The notes under the pieces: model-generated
Told to the model about the DNA's origin: nothing
The model's database searches: none
The model's input: only the letters and a program-made list of their open reading frames with translations
Position numbers and translations under genes: made by a program
From: Nitrosospira sp. Nsp2
GTDB lineage: Bacteria > Pseudomonadota > Gammaproteobacteria > Burkholderiales > Nitrosomonadaceae
Direction of reading: 5' to 3'
DNA length: 64,000 nt
NCBI RefSeq assembly: GCF_003050965.1
Contig: NZ_QAOU01000002.1
Coordinates: 1 to 64,000, forward strand
Shown here: positions 8,611 through 17,566 of the stretch, one piece after another
Layout: every line of letters starts with the position of its first letter
Position numbering within the stretch: position 1 is the first letter of the stretch

Positions 8611-9924
8611 TTACTGCCGGAAGCCCGCCACCCGGTGGCTTGCCTCCCCGCTGGAGCGACCGGTTGCATCGTACAGCTTTGTGAGGTTTTTCCAGCTGAT
8701 TTGTACGGTTGGGTGGTTGGGGCCATGCGCTTTTTCGAAGAGTGCCAGCGCGCGCTTGTAGTAAGGTTCGGCTTCTGCATACTGGCCCCTGGCGTAATAG
8801 ATCATGCCCAGGTTGTTGAGGCTGGTGGCCATGTTGAGCTGATACGGCTCCGCGGCTTTTTCGGCCTTTTCAAAGATAGCCAGCGCGCGTTGGTAGAACG
8901 GCTCAGCTTCGGCATATTGACCCAGTGCGCGATGGACTTCTCCCAGGGTGCTCAAGTCCCTGCCCACTTCGGGATGATCCGGACCCAGTGTTTTCTCCCG
9001 TATCGCCAGCGCGCGCTTGTAGAACGGCTCTGCCAGGGCATATTTGCCCTGATGGTAAGAGACTTCGGCCAGGTTGCTCAGATCGCTCGCCAGATCGGGG
9101 TGGCCCGCGCCGAGCGTTTTCTCCCGGATCATGAGAGCGCGTCTGTAGAGCAGTTCCGCTTCAGCATGTTTGCCCTGATTGTGATAGACCGCCGCAAGGT
9201 TGTTCAGGCTTGTCCCCAGGTTGGGATGATCGGGAGCGAGTTTTTTCTCATAGAGCGCGAGGGCACGCTTGTAGAGCGGTTCGGCCTGCGCAAATCTATT
9301 TTCGGCATGGTAGATCAAGCCCATGTTGTTCAGGCCGGTCGCAAGGCTTGGATCATCCGCGCCGAGGGCCTTTTCACGAATAGCCAGGGAGCGCTCGTAG
9401 AGGGGCCTGGCTGATGCATACTTCCCCTGGAGGCAATAGAGTTCCGCCAGGTTGTTGAGGGTCTGGCCCACATCGGGATGTTCGGGGCGCAGGGCCTTCT
9501 CCCTGATCGTCAGCGCGCGCTTGTAGAGCAGCTCCGCGTCCGTGTTTCTGCCGGCAGAGCGGTAAAGTTCCGCGTGCCCGTTGAGGGTGGTCGCCACAAG
9601 GGCATGGTTGGGGCCGAAGTATTTTTCGCGGATCGCCAGGGCGCGTTTGTACAGCGGCTCCGCCTCGGCGTATCGGTTGTGGTCACGATAGAGTTCGGCC
9701 AGATTGTTCAGGCTGGTCGCGGTGTCGGGATGGTCGGTTCCAACTGTTTTTTCCGCGACCGCGAGCGACTTCTTCACTGCCACCACAGCACGCTCGTAGT
9801 CACCCTTTTTATAAAGCGATATCGCCTCTTCGCTGATGGCCTTCCACTTATTCTCCTGCGCATAAGCAGGGTGCGCGAAGGCGAGCACCAGAGGCAATAT
9901 AAAAGCGAGCGGGAGTGTTTTCAT
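8611..9924 (-). CDS. Secreted tetratricopeptide (kinesin-light-chain type) repeat protein
   Basis: 437 residues. The signal peptide (MKTLPLAFILPLVLAFAHPAYA, cut before QEN) is followed by about nine 42-residue TPR_10/12 units with the core AEPLYKRALAIREK and HPxxAxxLNNLAELY. Such arrays are protein-binding scaffolds; no enzymatic domain is present. The start at 9924 is preceded by AAGGAAGG, and a longer frame to 10011 would bury the signal peptide. The periodic sequence makes long open frames on the opposite strand that are not genes. Partner unknown; the next upstream gene is a second periplasmic TPR protein in the same direction, 265 bp away. Confidence 0.88.
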   Translation of the reverse strand: MKTLPLAFILPLVLAFAHPAYAQENKWKAISEEAISLYKKGDYERAVVAVKKSLAVAEKTVGTDHPDTATSLNNLAELYRDHNRYAEAEPLYKRALAIREKYFGPNHALVATTLNGHAELYRSAGRNTDAELLYKRALTIREKALRPEHPDVGQTLNNLAELYCLQGKYASARPLYERSLAIREKALGADDPSLATGLNNMGLIYHAENRFAQAEPLYKRALALYEKKLAPDHPNLGTSLNNLAAVYHNQGKHAEAELLYRRALMIREKTLGAGHPDLASDLSNLAEVSYHQGKYALAEPFYKRALAIREKTLGPDHPEVGRDLSTLGEVHRALGQYAEAEPFYQRALAIFEKAEKAAEPYQLNMATSLNNLGMIYYARGQYAEAEPYYKRALALFEKAHGPNHPTVQISWKNLTKLYDATGRSSGEASHRVAGFRQ

Positions 9925-10188
9925 AACCTTCCTTATGAGCGCCGGATCGCGTGAACGCGAGGCTGCAAATCCACGGTTTGCCCCATTGCGCCCGCTGATA
10001 ACGCCGGTCATTTTCTCACAAACGTGGCGTGATGTATCTATTCCAGTGCAGCATTTGCGCGCCTTCCAAGGCCATCGGCAGAAGCTCGGGGCAAGCTTGG
10101 CTGCCGAGCTGGCAAGTTTATAATGGACCCGTTTTCACGCCCGCAGTTCCCGTGGCGCGCGGCTTGCATGAACCGTCGACCGGAGCCG

Positions 10189-11835
10189 CTATTTCCCTAG
10201 AACGGCCTTTCCCCGGACCAGTTCAGGGCGCTCGCTATCATGGTCGGCGGCCACGGTCTGAAGCTTTCCATAATAATCTCGGGCATCATTTCGGTTGCCT
10301 GCCATTTCCGCGGCGCGAGCTGCGCCGGCAATGCTGCGGAAGCGATTGGGATCACGCTTCAGGGAACGCTCGAACTCGGCGAACGCCTCCGCCGGACGGT
10401 CGAGTTCAAGCAGCATCTCCGCCAGCAGTTCGCGGGAGGGAGCGACATTGCCCGGGGTCACCGGATGTTTGTCGCTTGCTTCTTCCGCTTCCGCGGCGGC
10501 GCGCATCAGGCGCACGGCCTCGTCATTGCGCTTGTCCGCAAGGGCAAGCCACGCATTGACCGTCTTGATTTGAAAGTCTGCCTGTCCCGCCCAATAGTCC
10601 AGTTTGGCGGCGGTCATCGCTTCCTTGAGCGCCTGCAGTCGCGCGACATCTTCGCGCGCGGAGGAAGTGTTTCCGCTCCGCGCGGCGCCGAGCCCACGGG
10701 CAAAGACGAGAATGGCTTCAGCCTGCGGGAATTTGTTCCAGGCCAGCTCTGCGGGCGACAGCTCGAGCGCAGCCGCGCCTTTCCAGTCGCTGCGTTCTAG
10801 TGCAAAGCGGGACGGGATAGCGGCGAAGGCATAAGCCGCGGGGAAATTTTCCACGTTGACCTTGCGGATCGATCTGGCTTCGTCGACCAGGCGCCTGGCT
10901 GCCTTGTCCTGCGCTTGCTGGAGGTGGGCGAAAACCATGTAGTCCATGGCATGCAGCGAGTCATAAGCGCCAACGCCGAGGGTCGCGTCCTTGAGTTCGC
11001 TCCTGGCCGCGCGATAGGAGGCCTGGTTGCTCTCCACCATCTCCGGCCAGAGCCCCACACGGGCGAAGATATGCGAGGGCATATGCAACGCATGCGGGAC
11101 GGAGGGCGCAATCATTGCGTAGATCCTCGCTGCGGGCAGGCCCTTTTCAGCCAGTTCTGCATAATCGTAGGTGTGGATCAGATAGTGGGCGACACCGGGG
11201 TGGTTAGGGTATTTTTTGAACAACGGTTCCAGAATACTCGCGGCTTTGAGCTGACTCGCGAACGTTTTGTCGGTGGGCACTGCGGTTGCGTTGAGCGCGA
11301 GCGCATAGAGGACCTGCGCTTCAGTATCGCTGGGATAGCGCGAGGCCACCCCTTTCATCGCTTTTTCATAGGCCAATGCCCGCGGTCGGTAATCCGTTGT
11401 CTCCCAATCGTTGAAAAGGATGGCTAACGCGGCGATATAATCCTGTTCGCGCTCGGTATGGGCGGGTATGCGCCGGGCGTGCGCCAAGGCTATTGCGCCG
11501 GCGTTCCATGCCTTCGCGCCAGGTGGCCAGGTGAACGGATTGCCCAGGGACATCAGGGCAACGCCCCAGTAAGCCATGGCGCAGGTAGTATCGTGGCGCA
11601 GCACGGTGCCGAACCAGTTGATCGCCGGATCGAACCAGAAGGAATGTGCTAACGCCATCGCGCGGTTGAATTCCTTCTGGGCTTCGGCGTTACAGCTTAC
11701 CGGGAAGTTCACCTCCCCGAGTTTTTCGGGGGAAGCGCCACCCACGGGCTCATGTTCATCGTGCGCCCACACGCCTGCTGCCCCGAAGGTGAGGATGATC
11801 GCAAGTATCCATGACGCTGTTTTTGCCCGAGCCAT
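10189..11835 (-). CDS. Exported TPR-containing protein of unknown function
   Basis: 548 residues with a signal peptide (about 1-24, ending GVWA before HDEHEP) and scattered helical TPR motifs (for example EFNRAMALAHSFWFDPAINW near 60, AEAFAEFERSLKRDPNRF near 480). It resembles a widespread family of large hypothetical periplasmic TPR proteins in proteobacteria, with a conserved HALHMPSHIFARVGLW segment near residues 243-258. Start ATG with GGAAG upstream. Function not recognised; protein-protein scaffolding is the safest statement. Confidence 0.8.
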   Translation of the reverse strand: MARAKTASWILAIILTFGAAGVWAHDEHEPVGGASPEKLGEVNFPVSCNAEAQKEFNRAMALAHSFWFDPAINWFGTVLRHDTTCAMAYWGVALMSLGNPFTWPPGAKAWNAGAIALAHARRIPAHTEREQDYIAALAILFNDWETTDYRPRALAYEKAMKGVASRYPSDTEAQVLYALALNATAVPTDKTFASQLKAASILEPLFKKYPNHPGVAHYLIHTYDYAELAEKGLPAARIYAMIAPSVPHALHMPSHIFARVGLWPEMVESNQASYRAARSELKDATLGVGAYDSLHAMDYMVFAHLQQAQDKAARRLVDEARSIRKVNVENFPAAYAFAAIPSRFALERSDWKGAAALELSPAELAWNKFPQAEAILVFARGLGAARSGNTSSAREDVARLQALKEAMTAAKLDYWAGQADFQIKTVNAWLALADKRNDEAVRLMRAAAEAEEASDKHPVTPGNVAPSRELLAEMLLELDRPAEAFAEFERSLKRDPNRFRSIAGAARAAEMAGNRNDARDYYGKLQTVAADHDSERPELVRGKAVLGK

Positions 11836-12268
11836 ATTGTCTTCCGAAGTCGTGATAAAGCATCGTTATTTCTTAGCAATAGCGCAAAGGACGTCCCGCG
11901 GCCCATTAAAACATTTCATCAGACTTGATTGCGGCGCAAAACAAGTCGGAGCGACTGTCTGTTAGGACGATACTTTTGTTTCTCTTTCTCCCTTTTTCCC
12001 TTTGAGAGGCCAGTCCGCCGTACTTCTTCTTCCACTTATAGCATGTGACTTGTGAGATTCATCACATCTTTCCCGCTGGATCTGTACTACTGTCTGATTA
12101 AGTCCGCTCTAAAACCAGGGCGGGCGAAGTCGAATCTTGAATCGCTGTTTTCAAGGTTCCGGTCGATCGGTTGAATCGCTCTATTTGAGCGTACAGGCGA
12201 TTATTTTGCTACGGACATACGCGGGAACAAGCGGGCAAAGAGTGGTTGTCTAGGTATATGAAATAACA
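11836..12268. other. Intergenic region upstream of the TPR gene
   Basis: About 430 bp without a convincing gene. It contains the Crp-type palindrome listed separately. I see no clear sigma-70 promoter aligned to the TPR gene start. Confidence 0.5.
12051..12066. promoter_or_regulatory. Crp/Fnr-type palindrome
   Basis: TGTGA-N6-TCACA, a perfect match to the two half-sites of the E. coli Crp consensus, lies 216 bp upstream of the ATG of the TPR gene at 11835. Whether a Crp homologue in this organism uses this sequence is unknown; a chance match is possible. Confidence 0.4.
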
Positions 12269-12349
12269 GGCTCTGTTGCAAAAAATAAGAAGCGATTAAT
12301 CAGATCACACGCATAGTTTTCTGGTTCGTCCTTTTTTTGCAACAGAGCC
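12269..12349. mobile_element. 81-bp MITE-like element with IS6-type inverted ends
   Basis: GGCTCTGTTGCAAAAAA (12269-12285) and its exact reverse complement (12333-12349) bound about 47 bp of noncoding DNA. The end sequence is the kind carried by IS6-family elements (IS26/IS6100 ends begin GGCxCTGTTGCAAA). No transposase and no 8-bp target duplication are visible, so this is an internal-deletion derivative or an old pair of ends. The right end lies 7 bp after the stop of the Cys-rich gene and may also serve as its transcriptional terminator. Confidence 0.65.
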
Positions 12350-12356
12350 GCCTTTC

Positions 12357-12797
12357 TCATCGACCAGTAGGCGTCTCGACTTCTGCTGGAATCTCACCGC
12401 AAGCAGAAGTACATTCGACCCACAAAACGCATATCCCCTCATCATTCTTCCGATATGTACATAGCAGTGCGCAGGGCGTATTAGGATGCTGTGCGCACGT
12501 GTCATTGCACGCCTGTTTAGCAGCGTCATCGACCTGGGGGCAGCTCAGATCACCAATTTTCTTGGGCGGGATTCTGTCCACAACCGTTGGTACGGTTGGC
12601 GGTATTGGTTTAGGAGATTCCATCTCACGTGCAGACGAAGGGGGCTTGTCTTTCGTATCAAGCACGGTCCAAATAGGGACTGCAATACTTTTATGTTCTT
12701 TCAATGCCGGTCTGTGCGGTCGCTCCTGGGAATGAACCCCGAATGCGCTCGCCCATACCAGGATTGCAAGCAAGAGTTTGGAAAGATGTTTATTCAT
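12357..12797 (-). CDS. Small secreted cysteine-containing hypothetical protein
   Basis: 146 residues. The signal peptide (about 1-24, ending VHS before QERP) precedes a proline-rich linker (residues 60-80) and a C-terminal block with seven cysteines (SCPQVDDAAKQACNDTC, then PCALLCTYRKN, GICVLWVECTSACG), probably disulphide-bonded in the periplasm or outside the cell. The start at 12797 has AGGAAAA upstream; a longer frame to 12863 is less likely. I do not recognise the family. Its 3' end abuts the MITE-like element. Confidence 0.65.
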   Translation of the reverse strand: MNKHLSKLLLAILVWASAFGVHSQERPHRPALKEHKSIAVPIWTVLDTKDKPPSSAREMESPKPIPPTVPTVVDRIPPKKIGDLSCPQVDDAAKQACNDTCAQHPNTPCALLCTYRKNDEGICVLWVECTSACGEIPAEVETPTGR

Positions 12798-12900
12798 AAT
12801 TTTCCTGACTTGTCTCTGAGAGTTGGGATACTGCTCTCCTCTGCGAACCTTCCTGCGGATCAAGTTATAAGTTAACTATAGCATCGGGATTGGTAGATAG

Positions 12901-13056
12901 AGCAAATACATCGTTGTGTCTGGCGAGTGGCAGTTTTCCCGTGATGCTAATTATAGCGGGCCTGATTCCACTATCTTTGGATCTGGCCTCTACAACTGGG
13001 TGGAAGATGTTGGCGTTCCGAACGATTCAATCTCTTCCGTAGCGTTGATACCCTGA
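12901..13056 (+). pseudogene. Remnant of a beta/gamma-crystallin-like domain protein
   Basis: A 51-residue open frame without a start codon (in-frame TAG at 12898) reads WQFSRDANYSG, then IFGSGLYNWV and NDSISSVALIP before TGA. This matches the last Greek-key motif of small secreted crystallin-like or peptidase-inhibitor I36-type proteins. The 5' half is missing, so it is a truncated gene. A hairpin downstream (13079-13103) could be its old terminator. Confidence 0.5.
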
Positions 13057-13078
13057 TAAATGGGGGAGTTAGTATAAG

Positions 13079-13109
13079 GACCCGTTGGTAAACCCGACGG
13101 GTCGATTTA
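13079..13109 (+). terminator. Terminator-like hairpin
   Basis: GACCCGT (13079-13085) pairs with ACGGGTC (13097-13103), with partial pairing inside the loop, and is followed by a short A/T stretch (GATTTAA). It has only three consecutive T, so it is weak. It lies behind the crystallin remnant. Confidence 0.45.
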
Positions 13110-13252
13110 AGTCATTGACGCTTGGATAACACCGGGGACCGTTTCAGGTCTCTCACGAAGAGAAAGGGGAGAGAGAAAGTCTGCCCGATCGGATCACCGC
13201 GATATAAAACCGTTTTCCCTTATTTCTTTTCTGAACTTCGCCGCCAACCCGC

Positions 13253-14527
13253 CTATGTTGCCCGGCGCCTGACTGCATAGCCATACTGGGTAGGCCAGGA
13301 GGGCTCCACTTCCACCGCGTGTTGCGCCTTGATGGCCCAGTACGGTTCCCGCAGCAGTTCCCGCCCGACGAAAACGAGATCGGCCTTCGCGCTGGTGATG
13401 ATTTCATCGGCGAATTGCGGGTCGGCAATCAGGCCCACGCCGCCCGTGCGGATCTCCGCTTCATCGCGGATACGCGCTGCAAACGGGATCTGGTAGCCTC
13501 GGGCTACGGGGATCTTCGCGTCCGGTGTGGTTCCCCCAGAGGAAACGTCGATCAAATCCACGCCGAGCGTCTTGAGTTTTTGGCAAAGCACGATGGACTG
13601 TGCGATATCCCAGCCGCCATCGGCCCAGTCGGTTGCCGAGATGCGCACGAACAACGGCAGCTCCTGCGGGATGACGTCGCGCAGTCGCGTGGCGGTCTCC
13701 AGCAGTAGCCGCATGCGGTTCTCGAGGCTGCCGCCATATTCATCAGTGCGGTTGTTGCTTATAGGCGAGAGAAACTCGTGCATCAGGTATCCGTGCGCGG
13801 CGTGGAGCTCGATGACCTTGAACCCGGCGGCCAGCGCGCGGCGCGCGGCTGCTTCCCAGGCACTGATGCAATGTGCGATGTCCGCCGCGGACATGGGTTT
13901 TGGAACGGGGTCGCCGGCGTCGAACGGCAGGGGACTGGGCCCCAACACCTGCCAGCCGCCCTCCTCAGGGGTTTTCAGGCTGCTGCCGCCGTTCCATGGA
14001 CTATCGCAACTTGCCTTGCGGCCGGCATGAGCGAGCTGGATGCCAGGGACTGCGCCGTGCGCCGCGACGAACCGGGCGATACGGGCCAACGGCTCGATAT
14101 GCTCATCTTTCCAGATTCCCATGTCAGCCGGGGAGATACGTCCCTCGGCGGTGACCGCGGTGGCTTCGACCATCACCAGCGCCACGCCGCCAATGGCCCG
14201 GCTACCCAGGTGAACGAGGTGAAAATCATTGGCAAAACCGTCCTCGGAAGAGTACATGCACATGGGCGACATCGCTATCCGGTTGCGGAAGTTGATGCTC
14301 CGAATGGTTAGCGGGGACAACAGATCGACTTCCGGAATTTCGCGGTCATGCCTGCTATGGCATTGGGGGTGGATAATGCTTTCGGAGGGGCTTCCACCGG
14401 CTATACCGCCGGTAGCGACATCCCTTGCGTTGCGCAGCTCGGCCAGTGCAACAGCTGCGTTGTCCGTCTCATCTACAGGTAGCCGATTTTCGTGCGTGCC
14501 ATCTCTGTTTTCGTCGTATTGGGACAT
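13253..14527 (-). CDS. Old Yellow Enzyme family NADH:flavin oxidoreductase (YqjM-like)
   Basis: 424 residues. The FMN-dependent TIM-barrel core begins near residue 70 (LLSPLTIRSINFRNRI) and shows the YqjM-class signature SPMCMYSSEDG with its redox-tuning Cys, IQLAHAGRKAS, ELHAAHGYLMHEFLSP, the EYGGSLENRMRLLLE arginine motif, and GGVGLI near the phosphate site. These enzymes reduce activated C=C bonds with NAD(P)H. The N-terminus has about 65 extra polar residues compared with YqjM (about 340 residues); AAGGAACG lies before this ATG, so the extension looks real. It is divergent from the alcohol dehydrogenase across a 379-bp gap, which suggests a shared regulatory region. Confidence 0.9.
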   Translation of the reverse strand: MSQYDENRDGTHENRLPVDETDNAAVALAELRNARDVATGGIAGGSPSESIIHPQCHSRHDREIPEVDLLSPLTIRSINFRNRIAMSPMCMYSSEDGFANDFHLVHLGSRAIGGVALVMVEATAVTAEGRISPADMGIWKDEHIEPLARIARFVAAHGAVPGIQLAHAGRKASCDSPWNGGSSLKTPEEGGWQVLGPSPLPFDAGDPVPKPMSAADIAHCISAWEAAARRALAAGFKVIELHAAHGYLMHEFLSPISNNRTDEYGGSLENRMRLLLETATRLRDVIPQELPLFVRISATDWADGGWDIAQSIVLCQKLKTLGVDLIDVSSGGTTPDAKIPVARGYQIPFAARIRDEAEIRTGGVGLIADPQFADEIITSAKADLVFVGRELLREPYWAIKAQHAVEVEPSWPTQYGYAVRRRAT

Positions 14528-14906
14528 GATCGTTCCTTCATCGAAGAACGCCTGTCGATCCCGTCAAGGTACGGAATATCCAGATGTTCAGTCACACAAT
14601 AATTGCCGGACCGGACGGCGAACCTGCCTGCCGGATGCGTGCCATAAGAGACACAATATAAGGAGACAAATAAGAAGCCTCGATAAGCCACGGTGCGGAA
14701 TTCAAGCCACCGCTTACTAAGTGTAGTACGTAGTGTGGAAGGAACTGTTTTTATTATGCTGTTGCCGTGCACGAGCGCCGGGCGGCGCTGCAGAGACATA
14801 ATGTCGCCGCGGGAGGGTGTTCCGCGGGGGTCGTATAGTGGTGCGCGACCTGATAAAGTATGCGGCATCGTTTCAATTTGATGCTGCAGTTTCCGGGACG
14901 GCAATC
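14528..14906. other. Divergent promoter region between OYE and dehydrogenase
   Basis: 379 bp. No operator palindrome stands out. A frame open from 14817 could extend the dehydrogenase N-terminus by 30 residues, but these do not resemble the family. Confidence 0.4.
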
Positions 14907-15923
14907 ATGACTATGACCAACAAGGCGGTTTATGTACAGCCGGGTGGCGGGTTTGACCGCGTCACGTTCGGCAGCAGCGATCCGTCTCCGCCCAAAGCGA
15001 ATGAGATGACGGTGAGAATACGCGCAAGCTCGCTCAACTACCATGATTATGCGGTGGTGAGCGGAATGTGGGGACCGAAGGTGCCGCGCATCCCGATGTC
15101 GGATGGGGCGGGAGAGGTCGTCGCGGTTGGCGAGGGCGTGACTGAGTTCGCGCCTGGGGATCATGTCGTCAGCACGTTCTTTCCCACCTGGCTGGATGGC
15201 GAATCAGAGATCGGCGATTTCCACACCGTTCCTGGCGACGGAATCGACGGCTACGCGCGCGAGCAGGTAACCATGCCGGCGACTGCATTCACGCGCGCTC
15301 CGAAGGGCTATAGCCACGCGGAAGCGGCGACGCTCACCTGCGCCGGGTTGACGGCCTGGCGGGCGTTAATGGTGGATGGAGGCCTGAAACCCGGCGAAAC
15401 CGTGCTTGTCCAGGGAACCGGCGGCGTTTCGGTATTCGCCCTGCAGTTCGCCAAGGCAGCCGGTGCGACGGTCGTCGCCACCTCATCCAGCGATGAAAAA
15501 CTCGACCGGTTAAAAGGGCTGGGCGCGGATTACCTGATCAATTACCGCAAGGATGAAAACTGGGGAGAATCGGCGCGCCGCCTGACTGGCGGCCGGGGGG
15601 TCGATCACGTCATCGAGGTAGGGGGACCGTCATCATTGGCGCAGTCGCTGGTGGCGGCCCGTCTCGCCGGTCATATTGCCGTTATCGGCATTCTTTCAGG
15701 CGTGACGGCAACGCTGCCGTTGCACACGGTTCTTACGCGCCAGTTGCGCCTGCAAGGCCTGGTAGTTGGCAACCGGCGCTGGCAAATGGACATGATCCGG
15801 GCAATCGAGGCGACTGGATTACGCCCTGTCATCGACCGGCATTTTCCCCTGGAACAGATCGTCGAGGCTTTTCGCTATCAGGAGAGCAAACGCCATTTCG
15901 GCAAGATATGTCTTGATATTTGA
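14907..15923 (+). CDS. Medium-chain alcohol dehydrogenase / quinone oxidoreductase family
   Basis: 338 residues. GroES-like N-terminal domain (SLNYHDYAVVSG, MSDGAGEVVAVGEGV, FAPGDHVV) and a Rossmann domain with VLVQGTGGVSVFALQFAKAAG (about 167-187) for NAD(P)H. The structural-zinc cysteine cluster is absent, placing it with the NADPH:quinone reductase / zinc-independent branch. The ATG at 14907 is preferred because the family sequence starts at MTMTNKAVYV; the ribosome site there is poor. Substrate unknown; proximity to an enoate reductase suggests electrophile or carbonyl detoxification (inference). Confidence 0.88.
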   Translation: MTMTNKAVYVQPGGGFDRVTFGSSDPSPPKANEMTVRIRASSLNYHDYAVVSGMWGPKVPRIPMSDGAGEVVAVGEGVTEFAPGDHVVSTFFPTWLDGESEIGDFHTVPGDGIDGYAREQVTMPATAFTRAPKGYSHAEAATLTCAGLTAWRALMVDGGLKPGETVLVQGTGGVSVFALQFAKAAGATVVATSSSDEKLDRLKGLGADYLINYRKDENWGESARRLTGGRGVDHVIEVGGPSSLAQSLVAARLAGHIAVIGILSGVTATLPLHTVLTRQLRLQGLVVGNRRWQMDMIRAIEATGLRPVIDRHFPLEQIVEAFRYQESKRHFGKICLDI

Positions 15924-16071
15924 GCGTGTAAAGTGCCTGAAGCAGGTAGCATTTAAAAGCTTTTAAGGTGTTTAAAGGCTGAGGCGCGGGTGCGAAGCGT
16001 CGTGCCGCTCTACAGGGAGCCGGGCAGGGGATGAGCTCAGGCCGGACAGATGAAGCAGGCGATGCAGAGGG

Positions 16072-17565
16072 ATGCAATTGCTGACACAGAATCAACGGAA
16101 CTATGGAATCGATGAAACCTTGGGATCCTCTATGAGCGGCAATGAAAATAGCCCCGCGGATGCGGGCGTTGCCGTGGCGGAAGGCCATGGAGGCGCAGGA
16201 CAAGTGTTGCACGAGCGTTTGAAGGAAATTACCTGCCTGTATGAGATTCGCCGGGGGATGGGATTGGAATTGTCCGTGGATGACGTTTGCGAGCACATTT
16301 TCAAGCATCTCATACCCGCCATGCAGTTCCCGGAAATTGCCAGCGCCGTGATCGAGCTCGACGGCAACCGGTTCACGTCGCAGAATCACCGCCAGGGATT
16401 GACGAACGCGCTGCAATCGAAGATCAGGGTCAATAGCAAGGTCTGCGGACAGTTGCAGGTATTCTATCCGGCGGACAAGCCATTCCTGGTGCCGGAAGAG
16501 CAGCGGTTGATCGACGCGGTCGCGAGCGATCTGGAGATGTGGCTGGAACGAAAGGAGATTGACGAGGCCCTGCGCGAGCGTCTCAAGGAAATCACCTGTC
16601 TTTATGAGATTCGCCGCGGCCTGGGGCAGGAGCTCTCAATTGACCGGGCCTGCGGGCAGATTTTCGAGCACCTGCTGCCCGCGATGCAATTTCCGGAACT
16701 TGCCTCTGGCGTGATCGAGCTGGGCGGCAGGCGGTTTGTATCCGCGAACCACAGCGAGCGGCGCACGCACGAGCTGCGGTCTGAGATCAGCGCCAACAAT
16801 AAGGTATTTGGCCAATTGCGCGTGTTTTATCCGGACGACAAACCATTTCTGGTGCCCGAAGAGCAGAGACTGATCGATGCGGTCGCCAGCGACCTGCAGC
16901 GGTGGCTTGAACGCAAGCTGCTGGAGCAGACGCTTGTTTCGATAGCGGAAGAACACCAGCGTACGCTTGGACAGGAGTTGCACGACAACCTTGGACAGCA
17001 GATCGCGGCCATTGGATACCAGGCGAAGGCCCTCGAGAAAAAGATAACCGCGTCGGGCAGCAGCAGCGATGTTGCCACCGTCGCCGCGTCCATCGCGGCC
17101 CAGGCTCAGACGGCCGTGATGCAGTGCAAGCAGCTTGCCCAGGGTTTGCTTCCGTTTGAACTTGAAACCAAGGGCTTGACGGCCGCTTTGCATGCGTTTG
17201 CGTCCCAAATAGCCGCCACATACAAGATCAGTTGTGATTTTTCGTGTAAAAACGAGGTTGTCATCACCGATAACAATCTCGCGCTCAATCTTTACCGGAT
17301 CGCCCAGGAAGCGGTCAACAACGCCATACGCCACGGTGGCGCGCAACATCTGATCATCTTGCTGGAGTCGGACGATGGCATGCTCCGCCTCTCCATCTGC
17401 GACGATGGCCGCGGATTTGCCGGCACCAGCACGAGATCCGGACCCACGCCCGGGATGGGCATCAAGATCATGAAATATCGCGCCAGGCAACTCGGTGCCG
17501 CCCTGCAATTCCTGAGGCGCCCCGAGGGCGGCGCCGAAGTGCGGCTTGAAATGCGGACGGTTTGA
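16072..17565 (+). CDS. NarX/UhpB-type sensor histidine kinase with duplicated sensor module
   Basis: 497 residues, no membrane segment. Two near-identical modules of about 120 residues (about 49-165 and 169-285) share ERLKEITCLYEIRRG, AMQFPEIAS, and FLVPEEQRLIDAVASDL; they look like degenerate GAF domains. A HisKA_3 helix follows with the phospho-acceptor His in GQELHDNLGQQIAAIGYQ (about 305), then HATPase_c (NLYRIAQEAVNNAIRHGG and ICDDGRGFAG). It is cytosolic, so it senses an internal cue. The start is uncertain: ATG 16132 has GGGA upstream. Its stop precedes the regulator ATG by one base, so the pair is co-translated. Confidence 0.9.
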   Translation: MQLLTQNQRNYGIDETLGSSMSGNENSPADAGVAVAEGHGGAGQVLHERLKEITCLYEIRRGMGLELSVDDVCEHIFKHLIPAMQFPEIASAVIELDGNRFTSQNHRQGLTNALQSKIRVNSKVCGQLQVFYPADKPFLVPEEQRLIDAVASDLEMWLERKEIDEALRERLKEITCLYEIRRGLGQELSIDRACGQIFEHLLPAMQFPELASGVIELGGRRFVSANHSERRTHELRSEISANNKVFGQLRVFYPDDKPFLVPEEQRLIDAVASDLQRWLERKLLEQTLVSIAEEHQRTLGQELHDNLGQQIAAIGYQAKALEKKITASGSSSDVATVAASIAAQAQTAVMQCKQLAQGLLPFELETKGLTAALHAFASQIAATYKISCDFSCKNEVVITDNNLALNLYRIAQEAVNNAIRHGGAQHLIILLESDDGMLRLSICDDGRGFAGTSTRSGPTPGMGIKIMKYRARQLGAALQFLRRPEGGAEVRLEMRTV

Positions 17566-17566
17566 T

